DNA of 64,000 nucleotides, from contig JADANN010000221.1 in NCBI GenBank assembly GCA_018806985.1, positions 682,001-746,000 of the forward strand, in the 5' to 3' direction. Made by a program: the position numbers and the translations under genes. The DNA comes from Angiostrongylus vasorum (lineage: Eukaryota > Nematoda > Chromadorea > Rhabditida > Metastrongylidae). Numbering within the stretch: the stretch's first letter is position 1; each line of letters opens with the position of its first letter. The notes under the pieces were generated by a model. It saw nothing but the letters and a program-made list of their open reading frames with translations, ran no database searches and was not told the origin of the DNA. Below are positions 10,716 through 22,985 of the stretch, in pieces.

Positions 10716-12505
10716 TTCACTGAAATCACAAAGGAAATTTCACTACGGGCGCCACCAAACACGTGCTTTTTCATCCACTTGAGGACTGATTATAGAAAGT
10801 TGCACTTGTTGTGGACAATAATCGTATGAAATCTAATCTTGCGAAACGGTACAAAGTTAGGATGAACAAACTTAGAAGAGGAGGGCAAGGATACTAAAGG
10901 AAATCTGAGAGCTACGAGAAATATCCTGTCTTCTACAGACCCTTCTTCAAAGTTCCGTAGCTCCAGCTTATCAACAAGTAGGATATTAGACTGCAGAGTG
11001 CCCTTATCAATATTGATCGCGTAGTTTATATTGCATTTTATCAGCTACTTGTTCAGCGTTAATGTAAACGATAGTTAGCTTTTTTTCATTTCCATTGATC
11101 TGCTTCACTCACTGAAGACTCTCTAGATTACCACTGGTGGCAAGAACTAAGTCACGGATCCCTAGATAAATAGTGGTTAAACACTAACGAAAAGTGGCCG
11201 TGAACTTTCTTTGAAACGAACATGGAATGAAAGGATGAGTTCTTTTTTTCATGTCGCATGAGATTGACAACTAACTAGTGTTTGGACGTCTTTTAGGATT
11301 ATATCTTAGACGCTCAGTCGGTAAAATGCCTCCAATAAAGTGACCTGCAGTTGTACGGCAAGTGATGCTAGGTCACCAAAAATCCCCTCCCCCGAGTATT
11401 CCGGTGCATCTCAATAAACTCCGTGTGAGCGTACTCAGCATCTATGGCACCCTTGGGAAAGTTACCGTTCAGTATTTACCTCCAGTAACAGTTTAAAAAA
11501 AGTGATAACCGCTCTTACCCCCTATATTCTCGACACCACGAAATTCGGATTCGGTGGACCATGTAGGGAGGGGGCTTCTGAAAATTTGCAAAAATTCTAG
11601 ACTGCCTAAATCGGGTACGACCATATAGCAATATGTAATTGAAACACATTAATGCAAGAACACGCCAGAATATTTGAGCTTTTGATGATACAAGCTCAAA
11701 ACATCGGCGATGAATTGGCCTCCTGGAGACAGCTATTCCGAGGTACATACGACGACAGAAGGGTACTCCGCGTTTTACAAAAAATAAGTAGAAAAGGTGT
11801 ACAAACAATTATCTGTTTCTCCTCAAGATGCCTGGTATCATGCAGGATTGAATATGATCAAACAAGTAGTGTAAATCTTCAACAGTTGCAAAATCACTGA
11901 TTTCATTCACACTGCTGTGACACTCATCCCATTTTGCTAACACGCAATTCATTGTGAAGCTCTGGGAACTTTTACAACAGACTGGAATGACGCCATGTTA
12001 AACAAACCACGTAACCTTACGCGACCCGTTGATGTAAACACGTGTATTTATTCTTTAAGCAAAGTGAGTTTATTGGGAAACTCTATGTGTGGTCAGAAAG
12101 CATAGAGCTATATATGATTCCCCTTAACGAGCAGGTAGAATGGACCTGATACGGGTGACCCGACGAACCTAGCCCGAGTAACACCTTTTTTATTTGACGG
12201 CTGTACGCACAAAAAGCATAGAACAATTGCAGTGGTATTTAAATCTAAAATAACGCAAATTGTTTGCTAAAATCTTATTTGATTCTTGAAAACATGTGTC
12301 AGCCTTATCCAGTAGATGGAAGGTCATGGTAGATTAACTTTCCAACCTAGCAGATTGCTAACATAAGCAATATTGCATCGTTGATGAAGCTGCCTACTGG
12401 TCTACTAATGGGAATATTTATAATAGAGAATATCAGGGCAGTTATACAGACAAGATAAGTCGATCAACTGTTGCTCAGTAGCTCAGCTTAATCCCATAAA
12501 TGATA
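10716..12505. other. No gene recognised
   Basis: Two facing open frames of 82-97 codons lie at 11515-11900. I found no known domain in either, and no matching copy elsewhere in the window. The rest is AT-rich and featureless to me. Confidence 0.4.
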
Positions 12506-12507
12506 AA

Positions 12508-12785
12508 AGATGAAGCTCTCGTCGTTGACCAATCTCTGAGGGATTCGCAATCCATTCGACTTCATTAAGCACCGTTTGTAGACAACTGAATGTATATCTG
12601 GCCTTTACAATGACTTGTGGTGTCCTACGATGTATCAAGCCAGTGCTGCTATACTCTCAAACAAATCTGGTACCAACTTGCCGACCCTGGAGGAATGGAG
12701 AACTTGGCAAGCCACGGGCGCGGGGATCGAACCATGTGTATTGCTGGGCGCCTCTGATCATTACGCAACACGCACCCTTTCTTAA
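12508..12785 (-). repeat. SINE1 copy
   Basis: Inverted orientation: tctcgtcgttgaccaatctc, then cttcattaagcaccg and atctggcctttacaatgac. The tRNA-like head is at the right end (gcgcctctgatcattacgcaacacg). Diverged but full length. Confidence 0.85.
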
Positions 12786-13862
12786 TCCCATAAGATACAA
12801 GTATTCGATTATGTCACTTCGTTTTTCGCCACTATTATTTTGTGATGGCTACCTTATGAATGCTATCACTGGCCTTCGAAACGAGTCCACTTGAGAGTCC
12901 ACTTGTCTGTTAACTATTTAATAGGGAACTTATCGTTGAGCAGTCAAGCGTGAGCTCGTCCTTCATCACGTCAATCCGTCATCACCACATAAAACTCACC
13001 CGTGATGAACTTTGCTGGCCTCCTTCTACTCTTTTCCTCTTACAGCATATCACGCCAATTAATGTAGCCAACACTACCGAGTACATATGAGAAAGAAAAA
13101 CCTAAAATATTTGGTAACGTTTGACTTAGGACTAGATGAAAAAAGAGCGAAGTGGGGCATCTCACGTAAAATTGATGCGTCGAGTCCATTAGCCCACCAT
13201 TCAATATGTGCTTCTTTAAGAAAATGAGTTATACTTACTGTTCAATTGATGGTTATCCACTCAAATACTAATGACATTTCCATAAATAAACATTATCTGA
13301 AGCAAAAACACCATCGACTTTCTTTCGTTTCCTTGACTATTAGTCCAATAAATGGTTGACTTTCGTGGTAAAGTATTCTTGATTGGTTTATTGCAATGCC
13401 GATGCGTCTACAGTATGGTAGTGCTTGCTTTAGCATTTCCAAACCTAAGACTTCGCCTATAAAACAGTTTCATTTTCGTCCTATTTTTTGCGTTTTCGAC
13501 CTGTATATTCTTGGAGCTCATGACTGATCAATGCCGAGTGTTCTATCCTTCATACTTAACGACTTGTCGTCTTCTAGTTCAGCCAATTTGAAGAGTCGAA
13601 TGTAGACTTTGGAGCATAGCACGCTCTGGAGACATTCGGTGATTAATCGGTCTAAAGAGGATACGGATATATCACTGCAACCGAAATCCCACTAACGGTC
13701 AAGTAGGCACTAATTTGACCTACCACTCAGAATAAACAACTTTTTAATACCTACGAGATAATACTAATGTCTTTGTCTGCAAATGCTATGAATAAAAGAA
13801 ACATATTAGATATCACCTGTATTATCTGTCGTCTTTCATCGTAGTGACTCAGACTAGAGCCA

Positions 13863-15010
13863 CTAAACCCTACATTCATTTCTGCTGTGTGCAAGAGTAA
13901 CCCAGTGAGTTCTGTTTTCTTCAGTAACTGGTTGAGCTTCATGTTTTTTCTTCTTCGTGTCTAGAAGGGTTTTCGTGTAGAGCTCCGACCATCGGGTCCG
14001 GTGGTCTTCCTGCAATACGTTTGACATCCGAGGAACCCAACCACTAACAGCTCTTCTCCAGAGGTTGTTGTTCATTACGTGTCCCAACGTATCTTCGACA
14101 GTTCGCCGTATAGTGTAGCGTCTTTGATTCTTGGTCGCTGACGTACATTGGAGCTTCGCATCTTTTTCCCTATTTCCGTGGTGAAGGAAACTCATAACAT
14201 AGTCCTTTCGACTGCGCACTCAATAATTCTGAGTGATCTTTCATCGTTCTTACGTAGAAACCAGGTTTCTGCCGCGTACGCTATGGTAGGAGGAATTGTG
14301 GAGTCGAAAATGTGGGCACAAAATTTGGTGTTCGTTGTTCCCTTCACTACATCCTCATTACTCTTGAAAGCTCCCCTAGCCGCCCAATTTCTTCTGCTCA
14401 ACTTTGGAGCTAAGAGGATCATTGTGTTGATTTTCCGACCTAGATAGACATAAATGGAGCATTTAGAGACGTTCATTCCCTTAAACGTGAATTGGGCGCA
14501 CGAAAGCAATCCGTTCCTCATGAACATGGTTTTTGTGAGATTTACTTAAAGACCAATCATTCCACAGGCTTTATCAAAGCCGGCAAACACTTGTTCCAAG
14601 GGGGGCTTGTAAGAGCGATGTCAGCTTTTGTCTCGACTCAGTTAAAAAGCTTCCTTTAAATAGACTGAGCTAAAACAGACGGACTCTTTTAGTCTCGCGA
14701 GACTTCAATGAGTTTTTTTTATCGTCTGGATGTGCTCCATTGTACTAAATCCTTTTCGAAACCCTGTTTGCTCATATGGTTGTCCTTCGTCCAGTTGAAT
14801 GAATCGATGTTCATGGTCAGACTCGCATTTTTCGAGAAACAGCTCTTGTCCAGTGTCATCGAGGATGAACGACCTTGAATGAATGGTGTCTTCTCGTCTC
14901 AGCCAGTCCGATGACGTCGCACCTTACACTTCTAGCCTACATGATCAAATCTTCTATCGAGGACTCAGGTGCAAGCGTGCATGCACTGTAGGTACAGATC
15001 GTCACCTTAG
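13863..15010 (-). mobile_element. RTE-type retrotransposon, internally deleted
   Basis: Read on the minus strand from 15010, the order is: the start of an AP-type endonuclease (TICTY, then VRCDVIGLAETRR), reverse transcriptase pieces (TGFRKGFSTMEHIQTI near 14780; NLTKTMFMRNG near 14530; PTIAYAAETWFLRKNDERSL near 14270) and the C-terminal tail (VPRMSNVLQEDHRTRWSELY; ENRTHWVTLA near 13900). Most of the endonuclease and the early RT are missing, so the endonuclease start is almost joined to the RT. Stops and frameshifts show it is dead. Confidence 0.85.
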
Positions 15011-15788
15011 TGTTTTGCGATTTAGAAAGTTTAGAATGGTCCTGTGACTTTAGCAGCCTCTCCCAATGCTGCCTAATAGGGGGCTCTTTTGGAGTCAGGG
15101 GGAATGAAGACCGTTTATTTTACTGTGTTTGACACTTTGATCCCCCTCGTATAGCTTGGTGATTTCTGAACGTGAGCAGTTGGTGTACTCACGGGTAGCT
15201 TGCCAATCTCTTCTGGAGTAAACGGAGAGCTTATATGTTGGAAGCAACTGCCTCTCATACAATTCTCTGTCACTTGTTGGCAGGGTTTTGGGCGAATTGA
15301 CTTGTAGAATGCAATCTGCATAAACGAGAACACACCTAAGCACCCATGCGTGTATATGTCCTCATAAATTCAGAAGGTATTTGTCAAATCGGCGAAGCAG
15401 AAGCAGGAAGTCCATCCCCAAGATCCACTTGCGTCTCAGGGAAACAGAGCGCGCTTTTGGTCAGCAATTAACCCCCCCCAACCCGCCACCAGGTGACGCG
15501 CCACGTTACATTGCTACTAACAAGCATGAGATCCTTCTATGTGGGAAATGCGTGGATATTCGATACATGTATACATATTTTTACGAACTGCCCTTTTTCG
15601 ATCTGACTAGAGCTTGGTATATCTCGTTTTTGTTGTTGCTGTGATTCGATAGGTGACATCTCGGCGATATCGCCCTTTCTGCGAAGCGTGGACACATTTT
15701 ATATAACGATGGGTTATAATTGGGTTAAATATCTATAGTACTAACGTAGATCTAACATATGAATGAACGTCATTTTGTTCAAAAAATT
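15011..15788. other. No gene recognised
   Basis: Probably part of, or 5' flank to, the RTE remnant on its left; I see no further RTE motif. A run aaccccccccaacccgcc lies near 15470. No gene. Confidence 0.4.
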
Positions 15789-16345
15789 ACCCTTTTGTTA
15801 CGTGCGGGACCACCCGTGTGTTGTTCACGTAGGATGACGAGTGAGCCTCACCAAGGCCAAAAGAACATATTCATCCTCTGAGCTCGAATGTTATCACGCA
15901 TCAAATAATCGCTACCGCAGTCTTACAAAAGTAACTGCCTCACTATACTACACCTTAATTTGTGTTGAGAACCATGGCCTGGCCAAATATTCCTCGTCCG
16001 TAAATTGTGGGAAATTCCCACGACTGCTTTACGTTCTGAAATTTCAAGTACTAAGTTGTCATCATCGCAGTGCATTATCAAGCACGTTCTTGACACAGAA
16101 CTACGTTTTCGCTCTTCAACGATGCCGGTTGTGACCACCATTACAGTGGCACAACATTTTTGCAACCGAGCAGCTTTTCTGAAGGAAAAATTCGGCGCTG
16201 TTTGTAGCAAAGGCACAGCAATCTTCAAACGACAAAGGCTGTAATTTTTTCTTTTTTTTCTCTTATGCTTATTATGTCCACTTCCTGTACACAACATTTC
16301 CATAACCCAACATGCAACCCTTTTATTACGTGTGGGACCACCCAA
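15789..16345. repeat. Segment bounded by 27-bp imperfect direct repeats
   Basis: The left boundary acccttttgttacgtgcggg plus accaccc (15789) recurs at 16318 as acccttttattacgtgtggg plus accaccc, in the same orientation. Between them the minus strand has a 140-codon open frame (15923-16345) with a basic stretch HKRKKRKN and no recognised domain. It may be a small transposable element or a duplication. Confidence 0.5.
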
Positions 16346-16654
16346 TTAAATAATGGATTTGACAGCTGCTCTTGGAGAACATCAGTCTTAAGTGCCTACC
16401 GCATGATCATATCTATCAATGCACTCAGTTAAAGAAGGTGATACATTGGAATTGGTAAAATTTCTTTCTAGTAGCGCCTGTTCTCCAACTGTTTTACTGT
16501 GCTAGATATTTTTCGTTGTAGTGGAGTACAGTATGTAATATTTATTGCTCCATGGAAACATAGACAATATAGCCCATCAGTTCGATTAAAATAACGCTAA
16601 ATTCTTTAAATAGTAAAGTAAATACATAATTGTCAATCATCGTCCACTCCTCTC

Positions 16655-19600
16655 TCAAGGCTTGCCGGGTGGTCCGAAGTTATCGTAGTCCCCTTTATCC
16701 AATGCTGAAAAAAGAGAACTTGACGTCGAATTTCGGTGAATCAAAGAACGTTTAAATGGAATGTTCAACTCCAGACTATGTGCATTCCCTAGTTTTCCTC
16801 ATACACAAGATCCCACCGGAGCAGAAACTAAAACAAAAGAGTGGGCAATGAAGCTTCAAAACCAGTCATTTAAATCATCTGAGCTCCCATATTAAAAAAA
16901 ACGAGGGACTGCTTGCTATCGATTTGCAGAAAGTTTATTGAATAGAACTTTGGGAGCTCAATGCATCTCTCAGGTGCCCTTTGGAATACATGTAACCTTC
17001 CACAATCCAATAGTCTGCCATTGGTGGATGTTTTATACGACGAATTCTTATGAAACCGCTACATTTGGCAAGAAGTGCATTACCATTAGTTGTATACGAC
17101 AAGTTTTGCTGTGTAGAATATATCTCCGGAATCCCAAGGATGTGGGTACTCGCGATTTATAAATACTTTCTAATTGTTCGGCAGTGCCTGGAGGCGCCCT
17201 GCAACACACACGTGGAATCGATCCCCGTGGCTATGGCCTACCAAGCCTTCCATCCCTCTGGGTTAGGCAAATTGGTACGACTTGTCTGGGAGGATAGCAG
17301 CACTGGCTCGATATATCGGTAGGCCATCGCTAGTCGTTGTAAAGGCCTAATATGCATTCAATAACCTTCAAACGATGCTTAATGAAGTAAGGGATTAATC
17401 AACGCCGAGAACTTTATCCTTTATTTATCCTTTAGTGTGCAGTTTAATGGCGCACATACATAAAGCAATGAGACGTTCTAGGGGATCGTTGAACCGATCA
17501 CTACACTAAGAATGACCGTTCCCATCATAACGTCACTTTTTGGTACACTCTTCTGAACAAAGCGGAAACTAGCTTGTCTATTTACGAATCCACTGGTGCA
17601 AGTGTGAAACACTGGTTAAAGCGCTATGTAGTAAACACTGCCTTTAGTTCAACTCTGCTACGGGTCAACCGACTCCTCTATCCTTCTGGGGTCAAGGAAT
17701 TGCTTTCTGATTTCTCTGGGAAAAGCACCTTCAAATTGAAACCAGCGACTTTCTCTGCTGAATATTTGAGAAGTTTCTAGCACTGTTTTAGTGGGAATCC
17801 AGGAAAAGTCACTTTCGACCAGCACACAACGGCACTTGCGTCCAAGGGAACATCAAGTTACAGCTTAACGTAGAAGAAATTTCAAACACTTTTATGGATG
17901 AAGGGACTTAAAACAATGAACCGAACCAAAAACGTGATAATATGCAAAACCGCAATCCACATCGGGTGTGAAAACGTGCCATGTAAATGAATAAATAGCA
18001 AAAACCAATCTATTGGCAGAATTAAGCACAACAGCTACAGAATAGATGCACTATACTCACTGGTTAGACCCCACTTATACCATTTAAGTTCCCCATACCA
18101 ATGTGATTCTTAGTTTAGCACCAGACTTGTCTGGGAAGTGTTTCGTTCTATCTACAGACGTCAGCGACTGCCTTCTGTGAAGACCAGCGAGTCCTTCATA
18201 CAACACGATCCCACGATTTCAGAGAGGGCTGTCTCACTTGGCATTTAAGTAAAAGAAGGTCATGTGAAGCCAAACCAACACAAATTCCAAGCCTTGCTGG
18301 TGACAGGTGGAAGATACTGAACATAATGAAGAAAGCGCTGAAACCTCAGTAATATGCAATATCAACAAATAATAAAATAAAAAAGCCTTCGGCGTTGATC
18401 AATCCCCTGAGGAATGCGCCATGGATCCCACTTCATTAATCATCGTTGGAGGTGATTGAATGCATATGTGGCCTTTCAAATGAATCGCGGTAGCATACCG
18501 ATGTATCGAGCCAGTGCTCTTAGCTTTCCAGATAAGTCTGGTACCAATTTGCCGACCCAGGAAGGAAAGGAGGCTCGGTGGGCCCTGGGCACGGTGATCG
18601 ACTGCACGTGTGCGTTGCAGAGCGCCTCCGGCCACTGCGCTACATGCGTCCTTTTTTATCGAACGGGATAAAAAACCCAGTTTGTCATTATGACTATAAT
18701 GTCATAGTCATTGTCATCATTGCAGAAAATTCACAAATCGAACGCGAATGTATCACTTTTGTCGCAGATTACTAACAAATGGAATACTATTAGCTGGAAT
18801 GCTGTAGAAACACCAACCACGTGCTTTATTTGTCCTACTAGAATACTTAATCCTTTGAAATTAGCAAGTGCTGAAGATTTGGAGGAAATCAAACCCACCC
18901 ATTTGCTCAGCTGCGGCCAGCAAAGCCAAATTCTCTTGTGGCTTCCCCTCAGTATCTTGGATCGATATGGAATCTCCTGAATTTGGATGTTCACTGATAA
19001 GCACAGTATAGATCAGAAGCTGTAGTAGTCCACAACATGGGAAAGGATAGTATTTTAAGCATTCTAAATAAACAAGTGCGTATTAAACCCTCGATAAGGG
19101 TCAAATTCTATTGGAATCATCACGAATTACTTATTTAAAATTTAAGTGAGTAGTCATTGTAAAACAGTGTTTGAGCTTCAGTGGTTAAAACAATAGTGAA
19201 TAGTTTTGATGAGACAGTGGTAGTTATTGCTAGAGTTTGATATCCAAAGAGAATTGGAAAGATGTAATATGTCGTATTGAACTTTTTTCTCAACCAATTC
19301 ATGTATTCCACACACAACGAGAACTACAATGGTGCCGAATTGTGGAATACTTCCACGATTCACACTTTTCACTGCTTCATCCAATTTCTGCGTACGAAGG
19401 CCCAGCTGAAAGCAGACTATATCAGGAATTCCGAAGGATTGGAGCACCTCAGTTGCAAGGACGAAACCTCTGTACTTCACAGATTTACTTGGTGTGGTGG
19501 ACGGGCTGATAACGCCATAGTGCTTCTGATCTGAGAACTCAATTAAATGCATGTCCAACATATAAAAGAAATGCAGTGCCCATAATAATACCGTACGATG

Positions 19601-21674
19601 CTGTCCACTACCTCATTCTGTTACCGTAATTTTTAAGACCAAAACAAAATGTTATTTAGATTGAAGCAAACAGAACAACACGTGCACGACATACCATGAA
19701 CACGGCTTCATTTTTGGCAATTGCAGAACCCAAAAAATCGCTACGTCATTGATCTCTTTGTTCTTCTTGAAGCCGTAGGTCACACCAAAACCCGCGTGAC
19801 AAGCCCACATAAAATCAACGACAAAGATATTGACATGAACCAAGACAAAGAGAAAAGCTTTGTTAAGCGGGAGGATTCCGTCAAAAAACGCCGGCCGAGG
19901 GGGATCTTTACACCAATCTATGCAGCTGATGAACATGAAGTAGACTCCTCTTATAACCCGTTGGAGAAAACGAACTACAACAAAATTAGCACGAATTTGC
20001 CGTTTGAAATTTTAACCACTAGAGTATAGGGCAAGAGAAGGAAGTTTGAGAGACAGAGTATTGAGAAGAGAGCGGAAACATTCCTAACGTTCATTGCATG
20101 TGTCACCTTAGGAGTAGCATTTCCTGGGAGAACGGACATCACCGCAGTACTAAAGGAATCTCATCGAGCACGAGTAACACATATTCCGGTGAAATTCTCA
20201 TAGATTGGGTTGTCGTCTATTTGAATACGACGCTACCGATAAGAAGAAATTCCAACCACAGTAAGATCTGCTTGTTGAATGTGCTCAACGAACTTTTCAG
20301 GTGATTCATTTCAGTTTTCAATTCTACAACGTTGTATGAAACCTAGCAACTACAGCATGCTGAATTCCGACGAGCATTCTGTTACCCTGATAACACCTGT
20401 GAATATACAACGGCATGGCACGAACACATCATAACCTCCTATTCGAACCTTCGTCGACTATGGAGCGACGTTTGACAGGTCAGACAAAAGCCATCTTAGA
20501 GTTGCCTAAAGGATAGATCTGCTCTGAAGTAGGAATTACAGCTTACTAAGGTCGAATGCTGTAGCAGACACTCATACTACTGGAAAGAGACTCGCCGATA
20601 AGATACTATCCCGCTAAAACGATACACAAAACAGCGTTTTCTTGCGAACGTCTCCATTAGGCGACAAAGTGACTATCAATTAACTGCTATTTCATTCCAG
20701 CTAATACTACGCTATGCTGTAGCTATGTATCGTCCTCGTCATCGTTGTCCTATGCCGAAGAAAAACAGACAGGAAGGCATGGGAAAGTTTTCCCACATCA
20801 ATTGACGATATTTTCCAGTTGACAACTTACCATCTTTCCTTTTCCTTTTTCGAACAGAATCGGGCTTTTGATCATCGCCTTTCCTGCCTGACTTCTTGCC
20901 ATCTTGAACTGAGCTTTGTTTCACTTCAGCTGGGCTTTGTTTCACTTCAGCTGAGCTTCGTTTCACTTCAGCTGAGGTTCGTTGCACTTCAGCTGAGCTT
21001 CGTTGCACTTCAGCTGAGCTTCGTTGCACTTCAGCTGAGGTTCGTTGCACTTCAGCTGAGCTTCGTTTCACTTCAGCTGAGCTTTGTTTCACTTCAGCTG
21101 AGCTTCGTTTCACTACAGCTGAAGCTTGACTAGTTGTTTTTGGTTCCACCACAGACGTTTTGTTCTTGAATGCTTGGGTCTTAGTTTTGTTAACTGATGT
21201 CGACGAAGAAGAAGACTGCAGCGCTAACTGTTGAATGTTCCTCTGGAATATAAATATAAAAAGGAAGGAAGAACAGACCACCATTGTAGAATTTTGCCAG
21301 TATGAGATGGTTAGGTGGAGCTCAGTACAAATAAAGCTCATTTATCGTGTATAAAATACGGAATATGTAAACTTATTAAGAGCTACATTAATAGGCATTC
21401 GTCCTTGACTTTTCTCTTCTTTAGGTTGGGCACATAAGCACATGAAGTACATCGATCCGAACAGGAAGACAAGTTGCTAAAAGTTCTGAAGACATCTATT
21501 CGAACACGTGAGATCCAAGGCCATGGTCCATTGTCGTACTCCAAATCGTCATTTGAAACGATCACATCAAACTTACTATAAGCAATTCCAACATGAGCAA
21601 CCGAAATACATTCAACTAAGTATGACAATAATACCTACCTCTATTAATAGGATAACAAAACATGGCGTTTCCAT
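16655..21674 (-). CDS. Low-complexity basic protein with heptad tandem repeats, paralogue of the 8.3-8.9 kb gene
   Basis: Four exons (21639-21674, 20831-21242, 18899-18976, 16655-16704) join with matching phases to give about 191 residues. The large exon is Ser/Lys-rich and contains about ten tandem copies of a 7-residue unit (SAEVKRS / SAEVQRS / SAEVKQS), coded by a 21-bp DNA repeat, followed by a basic KRKRKDG. The C-terminus is ENLALLAAAEQMALDKGDYD plus NFGPPGKP and a stop. The stretch LALL...E.M...Y.NFGP.G matches the secreted-protein gene at 8.3-8.9 kb without gaps. The first exon is uncertain: an alternative is to read straight upstream of 21242 to an ATG at 21284, which gives a hydrophobic, signal-like MVVCSSFLFIFIFQ start. 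Function unknown. The large introns contain SINEs and unexplained open frames. Confidence 0.6.
17180..17430 (+). repeat. SINE1 copy
   Basis: Sense orientation: gaggcgccctgcaacacaca, ggaatcgatccccg, gacttgtctgggaggatagc, ending in gagaactttatccttt with a second atttatcctttag, i.e. a (TTTATCC)-like tail. It lies in the last intron of the minus-strand gene. Confidence 0.9.
18375..18655 (-). repeat. SINE1 copy
   Basis: Inverted orientation. It starts gccttcggcgttgatcaatc and ends at the tRNA-like head (gcctccggccactgcgctacatgcg). It lies in the third intron of the 16655-21674 gene. Confidence 0.88.
20905..21125 (-). repeat. 21-bp in-frame tandem repeat
   Basis: About ten units of cttcagctgagcttcgtttca and close variants, all 21 bp, inside the coding exon of the 16655-21674 gene. 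Variation is mostly at the codons giving K/Q and S/T, so the reading frame and amino acid pattern are kept. Confidence 0.95.
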
Positions 21675-21883
21675 TGTTGAATCAAATCAGAGAGATACCG
21701 TCAAACACTTCTGATACATTGGTTTCATTTTCATTTTGATCATAACCTGCCCATCTGTTTCATCTTAGGTCATTATTTCGCGTATTACAAAGACAAAGTG
21801 TTTATGGAAGGTGAAAATTTCGCCGTCCAGCTTGATTTCGGGGTTTTCCTTTCTATTTTATCTTATTATATTTGAAAGGCTTG

Positions 21884-21965
21884 CTCTGCCCGGAGCGGAA
21901 TCGAACTAGCACCATGCTCGCAATGACGGACATCACTACTACTGTGCTATCCGCACCATTTCTCA
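21884..21965 (-). repeat. tRNA-like sequence (SINE head or tRNA pseudogene)
   Basis: On the minus strand a GGATAGCACAGTAG A-box-like stretch and a GTTCGATTCCG B-box lie about 40 bp apart. The ends do not form an acceptor stem, so this is not a working tRNA. A repeated flank (aaatttcgccgtccagcttg before, aaattcgtcgtccaacttca after) suggests a dispersed element. Confidence 0.55.
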
Positions 21966-22609
21966 CATTACAATTTGTCGAAGGCCAGAAATTCGTCGTC
22001 CAACTTCATGTTGGGGTTCCGGCTATAATTTAGTTGTTCAAGCACTCCATGAATGTTACATGAAGTCCTTATCATAGCTAATCTGAGAACTCTGGTAAGT
22101 TTTTTATGCAGACGAAGGAAGATCTGGAAAGGAAGGTGAACCCCTCGGTTACCTGCAGCTTAGAGTGCTTATATTGTGAATGGGTACAACTGAATGTGAT
22201 GGTGTAGGCAGATTTTAACCCATGAGGGTCATGCTTAGGGCATCATGAAAAAGCCCTACGGAGAATTGAGAATGCAAAGGGGCACTAGCGCCATTTCCTT
22301 GGAACTACTACGTTGCCCCAAAACAGTGCCAATTTCGTCTTTCAAAGACATAACATTCTTCAAATTGATGCTTTACGCTTTGCGTTCTAGACTATATCTA
22401 AAACGAGTGGCTGGCAGAACATTTTCATGCCCATATTTCCGCCCCTTTATCGAGGTGTATTCGAGTAAGACTAAGGAAAAATTGAAAAGTAAATTAAACA
22501 AACCATTCTTCATGGATCGGGTAAAGACCACATGATAGAACACATACTTGAATAATCGAAATTTAAAAAAAATTTTCAGCTAAATTTTAAAAAATAAAAG
22601 AGTTAAAAA

Positions 22610-22985
22610 AATGAAGATGGAGATGATAGCCGTGGATGGGGAAGATCGGAGGCAATTTGATGCTGTCGATAGTGATCATTTGAAGATATTAACTGAAGCT
22701 GATCCACGCTCAACAACCGACTTTGCCAAAGATCTAGGTGTGAAATCCAAGATGTACAACAGATGTTATTAGAAAACCAACATAATTAAACAAAAACAGC
22801 TTTGTAAATGAACATTGTTCAGTGGAAAATTGTTACTGCAGGATTACGCTCGACCAAACGTTGCAGAATCACCGTTGTAAAAGATGGAGTGCGGTAGGGA
22901 GTTCTTCATACTACATGCTCACAGGACTTCTTGCCAACCGACTACTATATTTCAAACACCTCGGTAATTACTTACAGAGAATGAT
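22610..22985 (+). mobile_element. Degenerate mariner-type transposase remnant
   Basis: The first frame gives a paired-like helix-turn-helix start (LKILTEADPRSTTDFAKDLG, then VKSKM), typical of mariner-family transposases, then a stop. About 100 bp later QDYARPNVAE corresponds to the conserved HDNARPH block and DYY to the following SDYH-type position. Internal sequence is missing and several stops occur. Dead copy. Confidence 0.7.

Noticed and set aside
19178..20029. Open frames on both strands between 19.2 and 20.0 kb
   Set aside because: They lie in an intron of the 16655-21674 gene; neither strand has paired splice signals or a recognised domain, so I could not choose between gene and relic.
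21884..21965. A tRNA gene
   Set aside because: A-box and B-box-like motifs are present, but no acceptor stem can be formed and the anticodon arm is not regular.
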